Shown one piece after another: positions 35,993 through 44,284 of a stretch of DNA of 64,000 nt. This DNA comes from CBFHSD01 sp965658375 (lineage in GTDB: Bacteria > Bacteroidota > Bacteroidia > Flavobacteriales_G > Salibacteraceae). Under the pieces are notes generated by a model, which did no database searches, was not told where the DNA came from, and worked only from the letters and a program-made list of their open reading frames with translations. Numbering within the stretch: the first letter of the stretch is position 1; the number at the start of each line of letters is the position of its first letter. Location: contig CBFHSD010000003.1 of the NCBI GenBank assembly GCA_965658375.1, positions 1 through 64,000 on the forward strand. Reading direction: 5' to 3'. The translations under genes were made by a program, and so were the position numbers.

Positions 35993-37453
35993 ATGAAGAA
36001 ACTTCTTTACGTAATATTCTCTTGCTTTTCACTGAATACATTTGCACAAGATGTAAATGAACTGATCTTAGGAGACGATCCGATCATACTGGCATTAGAC
36101 AGCATGGCTAGGTCTCCCTACTTCGCTTTTCATGACTACCCAACAGATACAACTACTTTAAATGTACATGGCTTTGCAGCTGACAGCGTACCTTCTTACT
36201 CAGATTCTGTATACGCTGCCCGACTTGCTGAACTCGATGCAAAATCTCCATTTAACCTAGTATACAATGATCGCGTTGAAGCCTTTATTAAACTTTACAC
36301 GGTAAAGAGAAGAGGCCAAGCTTCAAAACTGTTGGGATTACAACATCAGTACTTCCCAATGATGGAGCAAATATTGGACGAGTACCAAATGCCATTAGAG
36401 CTTAAATACTTGGCCGTAATAGAATCTGCTCTTAATCCTAAAGCACGGTCAAGAGCGGGAGCCGTTGGTTTATGGCAATTCATGTATGCTACAGGAAAAA
36501 TGTACAATATGCACCAGAATTCATACGTAGACGAGCGTATGGACCCTATTAAATCTACTAGAGCCGCATGTGAATACATGAGCTACCTCTACAAGATTTA
36601 TGGCAAATGGGACCTTGTATTAGCGGCCTACAATTGTGGACCTGGAAACGTGAATAAAGCCATGAGAAGGGCTGGAACAAAAACCGGAAATTATTGGGAT
36701 TTGTATCCCTACCTTCCTAGAGAAACAAGAGGATACGTTCCGGCGTTTATTGCTGTAAACTACTGGATGAATCACCCAGAAGATCACAACATTTACCCCA
36801 TTGAACCACGTGTTGAGTTTTTCGACTTTGACACCGTGCATGTAAAGCAACCAATCGTAATGGATGCCTTGGCGCAACAGTTGGATATTGATGTAGAAGA
36901 CTTGGTTTACCTTAATCCTACCTTCAAAGAAAAGTATGTTCCAGTATATTCCAACAAGACCACGATTCTTGCCTTACCGCACGATAAAGTGGGTGCCTTT
37001 GTCTCAAATGATTCTGTGCTCTACGCATTAAATAAGGTAGAATTAGAGAAAGAAAACAAAGGAACTACGGTAAAAAAATTCTCTGAAGACCGCATCACAT
37101 ATCGTGTACAAAGTGGAGATTACTTGGGTAAAATTGCCGCGCGTCATCATGTAAGTGTGAGCAGTTTAAAGAGATGGAATGGACTGAGAAGCAACAACAT
37201 CCGCGTTGGGCAGCGTTTAGTAATTTATCCAAATGGCAACTACGCAAGCACCACAACTCCAAAAACAAGTAAGCCCAAAACCTATACCACGAGTGGTAAA
37301 ATGGTTTATTACAACGTACAAAGTGGAGACACCTTATGGGATATTGCTAAAAATAGAGGCATCAGCTTAAGTGAACTACAGCAATTGAATAGCAATTTAG
37401 ACAGCCGTTCATTGAAACCTGGAATGAAAATTATTGTAGGCACCAACGGTTAG
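35993..37453 (+). CDS. Lytic transglycosylase with two LysM domains (MltD-like)
   Basis: 486 residues. Signal peptide ends near NTFAQ. The SLT goose-lysozyme-like domain has the catalytic E144 in AVIESALNPKARSRAGAVGLWQF, with YDLVLAAYNCGPG-type segment. Two LysM modules lie near residues 363-407 (YRVQSGDYLGKIAARHHVS) and 438-483 (YNVQSGDTLWDIAKNRGIS). Cuts peptidoglycan glycan strands in the periplasm, in cell-wall turnover. Confidence 0.94.
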   Translation: MKKLLYVIFSCFSLNTFAQDVNELILGDDPIILALDSMARSPYFAFHDYPTDTTTLNVHGFAADSVPSYSDSVYAARLAELDAKSPFNLVYNDRVEAFIKLYTVKRRGQASKLLGLQHQYFPMMEQILDEYQMPLELKYLAVIESALNPKARSRAGAVGLWQFMYATGKMYNMHQNSYVDERMDPIKSTRAACEYMSYLYKIYGKWDLVLAAYNCGPGNVNKAMRRAGTKTGNYWDLYPYLPRETRGYVPAFIAVNYWMNHPEDHNIYPIEPRVEFFDFDTVHVKQPIVMDALAQQLDIDVEDLVYLNPTFKEKYVPVYSNKTTILALPHDKVGAFVSNDSVLYALNKVELEKENKGTTVKKFSEDRITYRVQSGDYLGKIAARHHVSVSSLKRWNGLRSNNIRVGQRLVIYPNGNYASTTTPKTSKPKTYTTSGKMVYYNVQSGDTLWDIAKNRGISLSELQQLNSNLDSRSLKPGMKIIVGTNG

Positions 37454-37557
37454 AACCCTTTCGTATTTGATTAGATCTTTCTATACTCATTATGGCATGG
37501 TCTTTACTATTAAAAGTGCTATAAATCATCTAGTTTTATACGCTTAAAATATTACTC

Positions 37558-38610
37558 ATGCGCTTCTCAAAAGTACTGTTCGTATTTTCTCTTGTTTCTT
37601 CTTTCTTATTTCACGGTTGTAATGAAAGCAGCACCAGTGGCATGCCTTCCTATTCGGGCAGGGTTGGAGAGATTGTGGTAGTTAGCACTAAGGCCCAATG
37701 GGAAAGTGAAATTGGAAATGCGGTTCGCTTCGTGTTTTTAGAAGAGCAATACGGTTTACCTCAGGATGAACCTTATTTCAAACTTATTTCTACCACCGAA
37801 GATAAATTTCGCTCAATATTCAAAACCTACAGAAACATCTTTGTAGTAAGCATTGACACCAATTTATATTCAGAACCTAAGCTATTGATTCGCAAAGATG
37901 TGTATGCCAAGGGCCAGCATATTGTGGAAGCAAGAGCCGCCAATGCAGAAGATTTTAACTCCTTGATGGATGCCAAAAAAGGAGAGCTCATCAAGTATTT
38001 CAACAAAACAGAATTGGAACGCCTTTACAGAAGAAACTCCAACTATGTAGAGAAACAATTGGTCGCCAAAATCAAGAATAAGTTCGGCATTGAATTCAAC
38101 CCACACAAAGGTGGAGTGATGACAAAAGAAACAGAAAATGCCTTTTGGATTAGATGGGAATACGAACAAAACAAAGGCGGAATGAAGCACCAAATCAGTC
38201 AAGGTTTATTCGTTTATTCCTACCCTTACTTAGATGAAAAACAGTTTAGTGACAGCAGTATTTTGGCGCAGAGAGATTTTATGCTAGAGCAGTTTATTCC
38301 TGGCCCAAATGAAGGTTCTTACATGACTACTGAATACCGCTATGTTCCACCTTCCATTGAACAGACCGTATATCAAGGAGAGTTTGCCAAAGAGATTCGA
38401 GGCTTATGGAAACTTGAAAAAGGTTTCATGGGTGGCCCTATGCTTTCTTTAGCTATGTACGACAAGCTGAACAATAGAATGGTTGTGGCCAACGGCTATG
38501 TGTTCGCCCCAGAGTTTGACAAAAGGGAGCATCTGAGAGAAGTAGAAGCCATGGTAAAATCAATAAAATTCACAGAGATGTCCCTTACGGACACCTCTGC
38601 TACTGATTAG
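37558..38610 (+). CDS. DUF4837 family lipoprotein
   Basis: 350 residues. Lipobox SSFLFHGC places the lipidated Cys near residue 21. GRVGEIVVVSTKAQWESEIG near the start and RGLWKLEKGFMGGPMLSLAMYD near the end match DUF4837, an uncharacterised lipoprotein family of Bacteroidota. A small terminator follows. Confidence 0.88.
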   Translation: MRFSKVLFVFSLVSSFLFHGCNESSTSGMPSYSGRVGEIVVVSTKAQWESEIGNAVRFVFLEEQYGLPQDEPYFKLISTTEDKFRSIFKTYRNIFVVSIDTNLYSEPKLLIRKDVYAKGQHIVEARAANAEDFNSLMDAKKGELIKYFNKTELERLYRRNSNYVEKQLVAKIKNKFGIEFNPHKGGVMTKETENAFWIRWEYEQNKGGMKHQISQGLFVYSYPYLDEKQFSDSSILAQRDFMLEQFIPGPNEGSYMTTEYRYVPPSIEQTVYQGEFAKEIRGLWKLEKGFMGGPMLSLAMYDKLNNRMVVANGYVFAPEFDKREHLREVEAMVKSIKFTEMSLTDTSATD

Positions 38611-38619
38611 GTTTTATCG

Positions 38620-38646
38620 AAAAGTCTAAAATGACTTTGTTTTTTT
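38620..38646 (+). terminator. Terminator of the DUF4837 gene
   Basis: Stem AAAGTC / GACTTT with loop TAAAAT, followed by a G and seven T; overlaps the last bases of argS on the other strand. Confidence 0.6.
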
Positions 38647-40555
38647 ACATCCTCTCTGGCACCTGAATGCCCAACATCTCAAAAGCAGATTTTATAACCC
38701 GAGCCGTGATGTTGCTCAGTGCCAATCTAAAGCTGATGTCTTTCTCATGCTCTGCTCTAAAAATAGGCACCGACTGATAAAAAGAATTGTAGGTCTTCAC
38801 AAGGTCATAGATGTAATTGGCCACCATGGCTGGCGTATAAGCACCAGCAGCATCATTCACTATTTGCGGGAATGCGAGGACCGCTTTTACTACGTCTTTT
38901 TCTTTGGCTTGCAACTCAACGCTAGAATCTACACCAACATGCAACTTGTCTTGCTCTGCTTTGCGCAACAATGCTTTTATTCGAGCATGTGTATATTGAA
39001 TAAATGGAGCGGTATTCCCCGTTAGGTCTACACTCTCTTTTGGATTGAACTGCATGCTTTTTTTAGGGTCTACTTTAAGCAAGTAATACTTCAAAGCACC
39101 CAAGCCGAGCATCTCAGACAATTGACTTTTTTCTTCTTCGCTTAAGCCTTCAAAACCTCCACGCTCATTCGTCTCATGAGCAGCAGCATCAATCACCTCT
39201 TGCATTAAATCATCTGCATCTACCACGGTTCCTTCTCTACTCTTCATTTTGCCTTCTGGCAATTCTACCATGCCATAAGAAAGGTGGTAGCAGCTCTTAG
39301 CCCACGCATAGCCCAACTTATCGAGTATCAAAAACAAGACTTTAAAATGGTAGTTCTGCTCGTTACCTACAGTGTAAATCATTTGTTTTACATCGGGGTA
39401 ATTCTTGTAGCGTTCAATGGCAGTGCCAATATCTTGCGTCATATAAACCGCAGTGCCATCCGCTCTGAGAATAAGCTTCTCATCCAAACCATCGTCACTC
39501 AAGTCAATCCAAACAGAACCATCTTCTTTTTTGAAGAAAACGCCTTTATCTAGACCCTCTTGAACCACATGTTTACCTAGCAAATACGTATCACTCTCGT
39601 AATACAGCACATCAAAATCAACACCCATTTTGGTGTATGTAGATGAAAATCCATCGTATACCCAGGTATTCATTTTTTCCCAAAGTGTAATTGTTTCCGG
39701 ATCTTTAGATTCCCACTTAAGCAGCATGCTTTGCGCTTCTTTTAAGATAGGAGCCTCTTTTTCTGCGAAGCTTTTTATGCCTTTTATCTCGTGAATTTGT
39801 TGCTTTTCAAGATCTGTAAGTTCTTGATCTTTTGATTTTCCCTTACGCAACAAGTCTTTCTCTAATTGTGAAATGTCTTCGTCATTCTTTAAAAGCTCAC
39901 TTTCTTCGAGCTTTTCAGAAATAAGAGTCGCCATTTCTTTCTTGTAGTGCTTGTCAAAAGCCACATAGTATTTCCCCGCCAAGTGGTCTCCTTTCATTCC
40001 ACTTGTCTCTGGGGTTTCACCCTTACCAAACTTGAGCCAAGCCACCATGCTTTTGCAAATATGAATTCCACGGTCGTTGATGATTTGTGTTCTTACCACT
40101 TGGTTTCCACTCATCTCTAGAATGCGACTGACAGAATCTCCCAAGAATATGTTTCTAAGGTGACCCAAATGCAATGGTTTATTGGTATTTGGCGAAGAAA
40201 ATTCTACCATCACCAAGCCGCGATCTGTCTTTTCTGTTCCGTATTCTTCGTTGGAAAAAGCTGTGCTCAATTGATTCAACCAAAAGCGATTGCCAATTTG
40301 AATATTCAAAAAGCCTTTGATAATCTCATAAGAGTGCACTTCTTCTAACCTCAGAAGAGCTTCACCAATTTGCTGTGCCGTTTCTTCTGGTTTTTGCCTA
40401 GAAATTTTTAGAAGGGGAAACACGTTAAGTGTAATATCTCCTGTAAACTCCTTTCGCGTTGGCTGGAACTGCAATTGTTGCTCAGCCGGCTGCTGACCAT
40501 AAAGTTCTTGAATGGCGGTAGCTGCATGCGCTTTTAAAAATTGGTCTATCTGCAC
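38645..40555 (-). CDS. argS: Arginine--tRNA ligase
   Basis: 636 residues from GTG 40555, chosen because it gives MQIDQFLKAHAATAIQELYG, the usual ArgRS N-terminus; the frame upstream runs inside the arginase gene and no ATG is near. HIGH motif is SSPNTNKPLHLGHLRN and the KMSKS equivalent is KMKSREGTVV. N-terminal Arg-tRNA-synt_N domain and C-terminal DALR anticodon domain are both present. The GTG lies two bases after the arginase stop, so the pair is probably coupled. Confidence 0.95.
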   Translation of the reverse strand: MQIDQFLKAHAATAIQELYGQQPAEQQLQFQPTRKEFTGDITLNVFPLLKISRQKPEETAQQIGEALLRLEEVHSYEIIKGFLNIQIGNRFWLNQLSTAFSNEEYGTEKTDRGLVMVEFSSPNTNKPLHLGHLRNIFLGDSVSRILEMSGNQVVRTQIINDRGIHICKSMVAWLKFGKGETPETSGMKGDHLAGKYYVAFDKHYKKEMATLISEKLEESELLKNDEDISQLEKDLLRKGKSKDQELTDLEKQQIHEIKGIKSFAEKEAPILKEAQSMLLKWESKDPETITLWEKMNTWVYDGFSSTYTKMGVDFDVLYYESDTYLLGKHVVQEGLDKGVFFKKEDGSVWIDLSDDGLDEKLILRADGTAVYMTQDIGTAIERYKNYPDVKQMIYTVGNEQNYHFKVLFLILDKLGYAWAKSCYHLSYGMVELPEGKMKSREGTVVDADDLMQEVIDAAAHETNERGGFEGLSEEEKSQLSEMLGLGALKYYLLKVDPKKSMQFNPKESVDLTGNTAPFIQYTHARIKALLRKAEQDKLHVGVDSSVELQAKEKDVVKAVLAFPQIVNDAAGAYTPAMVANYIYDLVKTYNSFYQSVPIFRAEHEKDISFRLALSNITARVIKSAFEMLGIQVPERM

Positions 40556-40557
40556 AA

Positions 40558-41526
40558 TTAATGACTTTTCTGTTGGGTTATTTCTTCGGTAAGTTCTTCG
40601 AGAATTGAAAAAGCAGTTTCTGCCATGAGGTTGCATTTCTCGTCTAAGGTTGGATTGATTTCCACAAACTCGAGTGCAGCAACTTTTCCTGTTTGAATAA
40701 ACATGGACATGATTGATTTCACTTCTTCTCCATTGAAACCATAAGGAACCGGGGTTCCTGTACCATGAGAGATTAAGTTGCTATCCATACTGTCTACATC
40801 GAATGAGATATAAATCATATCGCAATTGGATAATGAACTAATGGTCTCATTAACACAGCGCTCTAATCCACGGTAGCGCACTTCATCTACTGTGTAGTTC
40901 TTCACTCCCAAACGTTCCATGAGTTCATCTTCGGGAGTTTCCGTATCGCGAACACCAAAAAACACAAGGTTTTCTGCTTCAATTTTAGGGGAAACACCAC
41001 CAAGCTCTTGGATAGCTTTCCATGCCCGTTCTCCTTCTTGGCTTAATTGCCTATTTGGGATACGTGAAGGCAAATTGTCTTCTGCCAATGCAGTTGCTAA
41101 AGGCATGCCGTGCACATTGCCACTTGGAGATGTATATGGTGAGTGTAAATCGGCATGGGCATCAATCCAAACAACACCAATAGTTTTATCTGGGTGTGCC
41201 AATTTTAAGCCTGCAATGGTTCCTCCTGCAGTGCTGTGATCTCCGGACAACAGCAATGGAAACTGGTTTTTCTCAATGGTTTCTCCAACAACAGAAACAA
41301 TGCGTTCATACACTTTTTGAATGTGAGTAATGCGTTTCGCAAAAGGCGTATTTACAGCGTTGAATAAAGCATAGTTTTCGTCTTGCACATGAAGTGCTGG
41401 GTATTTCTTAAAAAAATCACTTTCTGCATTTAAACAAGCCACTTTTAAAGCTTCAAAGCCCAGGCTTGCCCCTCTTGTTCCTGCTCCTATTTCGCTTGGA
41501 ACATCAATTAACTGAATCTTGGACAT
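40558..41526 (-). CDS. rocF: Arginase family enzyme
   Basis: 322 residues. Binuclear Mn motifs: LSGDHSTAGG, WIDAHADLHSPYTSPSGNVHGMPLA and SFDVDSMDSNLISHGTGTPVPYG. The SPSGNVHGMPLA loop favours arginase over formimidoylglutamase. Hydrolyses arginine to ornithine and urea. Immediately followed by argS, which consumes the same substrate; a promoter (TTG-N18-TAATTTTG) lies 19 nt upstream. Confidence 0.92.
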   Translation of the reverse strand: MSKIQLIDVPSEIGAGTRGASLGFEALKVACLNAESDFFKKYPALHVQDENYALFNAVNTPFAKRITHIQKVYERIVSVVGETIEKNQFPLLLSGDHSTAGGTIAGLKLAHPDKTIGVVWIDAHADLHSPYTSPSGNVHGMPLATALAEDNLPSRIPNRQLSQEGERAWKAIQELGGVSPKIEAENLVFFGVRDTETPEDELMERLGVKNYTVDEVRYRGLERCVNETISSLSNCDMIYISFDVDSMDSNLISHGTGTPVPYGFNGEEVKSIMSMFIQTGKVAALEFVEINPTLDEKCNLMAETAFSILEELTEEITQQKSH

Positions 41527-41545
41527 AGCATTATTTCTTGGGGGT

Positions 41546-41574
41546 CAAAATTAGCAAACTGGCTCTCTTACCAA
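41546..41574 (-). promoter_or_regulatory. Candidate promoter of rocF-argS
   Basis: On the minus strand TTG (41572-41574), 18 nt spacer, TAATTTTG (41546-41553), then 19 nt to the rocF ATG. It lies downstream of the terminator at 41588-41618, so rocF-argS need not be read from the upstream unit. Confidence 0.5.
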
Positions 41575-41581
41575 CATCCTG

Positions 41582-41681
41582 AAAAAAACAAAGGTGCCTG
41601 CATCACTGCAAGCACCTTTAGACCAATAAACCTAACCCTCAAATATCAACCATGAAATAGTCGATATGAATGTTTCATTAT
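41582..41681 (-). ncRNA. Candidate small RNA or leader (about 95-100 nt) with 10-codon ORF and terminator
   Basis: On the minus strand a -7 element TATATTTG (41682-41689) is followed after 3 nt by ATG (41678) opening a ten-codon ORF (MKHSYRLFHG, stop TGA at 41648-41646). The ORF contains an inverted repeat ATGAAA...TTTCAT. About 28 nt after its stop lies a strong hairpin AAAGGTGC-TTGCA / TGCA-GGCACCTTT (41590-41618) followed by GTTTTTTTC. The whole unit fits a promoter-to-terminator transcript in the 349-nt gap between an unknown gene and rocF. Function unknown: it could be a trans-acting RNA, an attenuator or a micro-gene. Confidence 0.45.
41588..41618 (-). terminator. Hairpin terminator upstream of rocF
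   Basis: Near-perfect stem of about 12 bp with loop GTGA, followed on the minus strand by a run of T interrupted once. It ends the candidate small RNA, or otherwise the upstream operon 258 nt after its last stop. Confidence 0.75.
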
Positions 41682-41689
41682 CAAATATA

Positions 41690-41875
41690 CTCTAAATCTT
41701 AACTTTAAAAAGCGATATTCTAAAAATCAGACCAATTGACTATTTTGTTAATGGATTTGACTAATTAGCAGAAAAATAAACTGAATTAGAGCAAGTTAGA
41801 TATTAAATAAACCACATATTCATCTCACAAAGGGAGCTTTACTTTTCAAATGCTCGCAATTTTCTCATTTTGAGA
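41690..41875. other. AT-rich gap, no gene seen
   Basis: Remaining part of the 349-nt region between rocF and the unknown 215-residue gene. Very AT-rich, with no ORF of note, no terminator directly after the upstream gene and no repeats. Confidence 0.4.
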
Positions 41876-42523
41876 TTATATTCTTAACGTCAGCATCTTT
41901 TTAATCCTATTCAGCTCCTTCCATAGCTCAACCTGCTCATCACTTGTTTTCAAAGCATTTACAGCTAATGCATCAGATATACGATGAGTTTCAAGTTTAA
42001 GTTTTTTTATCTCTTGCCTCAATTGCGGATCGGAAAGTTTTTCTGCTTGTTTGAACGCCTCTAAAAAATCTGACGGAATGAGCGCTTGAAAACAATGCAT
42101 TAGCGCAGTGCACCACTTCCATTCCCATTCAATCCAATTCTTCAATGCCCCTGCTGCTTGCAAAGCACTTTGAGAGTTTGAAAAGTGAAATTTTAGCTTG
42201 GCCGTTGTGCTTGTGTATAGGGTTAGTCCTTCTCCCAGGGCGGTTGTGTTGCCTATACTTTCTATAGACTCCTTTACAGAAGGGTATGACCATACATAGT
42301 CGCTACCAAGTATATCCGGTGAATTTTCTTGCGCGTTTGCCAATAAGGAATGAGCTTCATGAATACGCAACAAATCCAGTACGCGCTTCTTAGCAAGAAG
42401 AGGCACCAATGGCTTCATCAAAACTGCCTTTTTGAGTTCGAAAACTTCATTCACCGTGGCTTCGTCCACATCTTGCTCTTCATGCTGAAGTTTTAATATT
42501 TCAAGAGCCTCTTGTTTAGTCAT
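41876..42523 (-). CDS. Unknown mostly helical protein
   Basis: 215 residues, no signal or membrane span. The first 75 residues are charged and helical (TKQEALEILKLQHEEQDVDEATV, LLAKKRVLDLLRIHEAH); the last 70 form likely coiled coil (EIKKLKLETHRISDAL, LWKELNRIKKMLTL). The middle is Thr/Ser rich with Trp/Cys (WIEWEWKWCTALMHCF). I do not recognise it. Overlaps aat by 8 nt, so it is translated with it. Confidence 0.65.
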   Translation of the reverse strand: MTKQEALEILKLQHEEQDVDEATVNEVFELKKAVLMKPLVPLLAKKRVLDLLRIHEAHSLLANAQENSPDILGSDYVWSYPSVKESIESIGNTTALGEGLTLYTSTTAKLKFHFSNSQSALQAAGALKNWIEWEWKWCTALMHCFQALIPSDFLEAFKQAEKLSDPQLRQEIKKLKLETHRISDALAVNALKTSDEQVELWKELNRIKKMLTLRI

Positions 42524-43193
42524 TAAGTTTCAAAAGTGTGATTGGCTCTTTAATGTAAGCGTCAATCAATTCTAAAAATTGCTTTCTCTCTATTGCCACT
42601 GCCCCTAAGCTGATCAAATGTTCTGTTACCATTTGACAGTCGATTAACTCAACACCCAATTCCACAATGCGTTTTGATAGAGCAATAAGCCCTGTTTTAG
42701 AGGCGTTCTTCTTTTTCGAAAACATGGATTCGCCAAAAAACACTTTGCCGATGCATACCCCATACAGCCCACCAACAAGCGCGTCACCTTCCCAAACTTC
42801 TACCGAGTGCGCATAGCCCTCGCCATGCAAGCGACAATAGGCTTCAATAATTTCTTCTGTAATCCAAGTGCCATCTTGATTTGGGCGTTCCACCTCACTA
42901 CATGCTTTTACAATGTCTTCAAATTTTTGGTTGAAAGTAACTCGATATTTCCCGTTCAAGTAGGGTCGCATGCTCTTAGATACTTTCAGTTCTTGAGGGT
43001 AAAATATACAGCGTTCTTGAGGCGACCACCACAGAAAATCAGATTCTGGATTGAACCAGGGAAATATGCCACTCCGGTAAGCCAAAAGCAGTCGGTTTAC
43101 AGTTAAATCACCACCAATGGCTACCAGGTCATCTGTTTCGCTATCGATTTTAGGGAACCAAAGTTCTTCGGTAAGAAAACTTGGATTCTTCAC
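42516..43193 (-). CDS. aat: Leucyl/phenylalanyl-tRNA--protein transferase
   Basis: 225 residues. LLLAYRSGIFPWFNPESDFLWWSPQERCIFYP is the defining segment, followed by DGTWITEEIIEAYCRLHGEGYAHSVEVWE and GESMFS...ASKTGLIAL and IDCQMVTEHLISLGA. It adds Leu or Phe to N-terminal Lys/Arg, marking proteins for ClpAP/ClpS degradation. One-base overlap with the aldo/keto reductase gene upstream. Confidence 0.95.
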   Translation of the reverse strand: MKNPSFLTEELWFPKIDSETDDLVAIGGDLTVNRLLLAYRSGIFPWFNPESDFLWWSPQERCIFYPQELKVSKSMRPYLNGKYRVTFNQKFEDIVKACSEVERPNQDGTWITEEIIEAYCRLHGEGYAHSVEVWEGDALVGGLYGVCIGKVFFGESMFSKKKNASKTGLIALSKRIVELGVELIDCQMVTEHLISLGAVAIERKQFLELIDAYIKEPITLLKLND

Positions 43194-44170
43194 TAGAAAC
43201 GCGGCTGCACCGGCTTATTGTTCAATATGCCATCAATTTTATCCATCACTTCATCAGTAAGTAGATGAACATCATCTTGTGCTTTTAAATTCTCTTCTAA
43301 CTGCGATACCTTGCTGGCTCCGAGTATGACTGAACTTACATTGGGATTTTTCAAACACCATGCTAATCCAAGCCTTGGCATAGTAATGTCTAAATCTGCT
43401 GCTAAGGTGCTCAATTCACGCACAGGCTTCAATTTATCTTCATTGAAGTTTTTCTCTTTCAACCACTCCAATTCATCTAGCTGAAGGCGCGTATTGTCGG
43501 GGAAGCCATCATTGTATTTACCCGTTAAAATACCACTGGCTAATGGCGACCAAACGGTTGTTCCATATTGGTGGTTCTTAAACAGTTGATTGTACTCTAC
43601 TTCCATACGGTAGCGGTGTAGCATATTGTATTGCGGCTGCTCCATGGTAGGCGGTATGAGGTTGTATTGGCGAGCAACTCCTATAGCTTCTTGTATTTCT
43701 TGAGCGCTCCATTCACTGGTTCCCCAATACAATATTTTACCCTGCATAATCAAATTATGCATGGTCCAAACTGTTTCTTCTATTGGAGTTGACTTATCCG
43801 GTCTATGGCAATAGAATAAATCCAAATAATCCAACCTCAATCTTTTTAATGCACCATCACAAGCTTCTACCAAGTGCTTTCTAGATAGGCCAGTTTGAGT
43901 GGGTTTTTCTCCTCCCCAAAATGCTTTAGAAGAAATTATGTAGCTGTCTCTAGACCAAGCCATTTTATTTAGGATTGCTCCCATCACTTCTTCGCTCTTT
44001 CCTTGAGCATATACTTCTGCATTGTCAAAAAAGTTAATGCCAGAATCATAAGCCAAGCGCATGCACTGTTCTGCAACCTTGGTACTTACTTGATTGCCAA
44101 ATGTGATCCAAGACCCAAATGAAAAAGAGCTGACCTTCAACCCTGATTTTCCGAGATTTCTGTATTCCAT
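43193..44170 (-). CDS. Aldo/keto reductase (Kv-beta / YghZ type)
   Basis: 325 residues. The AKR tetrad is visible: D50 and Y55 in FFDNAEVYAQG, Lys in YIISSKAFWGG and His in LFYCHRPD. The C-terminal SSVILGASKVSQLEENL binds NADPH. FGSWITFGNQVS and the sequence as a whole resemble Kv-beta-like reductases (AKR6/14). Physiological substrate unknown. Promoter not identified in the 114-nt gap upstream. Confidence 0.92.
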   Translation of the reverse strand: MEYRNLGKSGLKVSSFSFGSWITFGNQVSTKVAEQCMRLAYDSGINFFDNAEVYAQGKSEEVMGAILNKMAWSRDSYIISSKAFWGGEKPTQTGLSRKHLVEACDGALKRLRLDYLDLFYCHRPDKSTPIEETVWTMHNLIMQGKILYWGTSEWSAQEIQEAIGVARQYNLIPPTMEQPQYNMLHRYRMEVEYNQLFKNHQYGTTVWSPLASGILTGKYNDGFPDNTRLQLDELEWLKEKNFNEDKLKPVRELSTLAADLDITMPRLGLAWCLKNPNVSSVILGASKVSQLEENLKAQDDVHLLTDEVMDKIDGILNNKPVQPRF

Positions 44171-44284
44171 AATGTACTAGATGATTATTGGTACAAGATT
44201 AACGATTTCCGCAACAGGAAGCTTGGTTTTAGACTTGACGAGGTGATAAAATTTTAAGTAATTTGTTGGCTTAAATTATATGAT

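Noticed and set aside
40556..40636. N-terminal extension of ArgS inside the arginase gene
   Set aside because: The residues are unlike ArgRS and are the antiframe product of rocF coding sequence; GTG 40555 fits the family.
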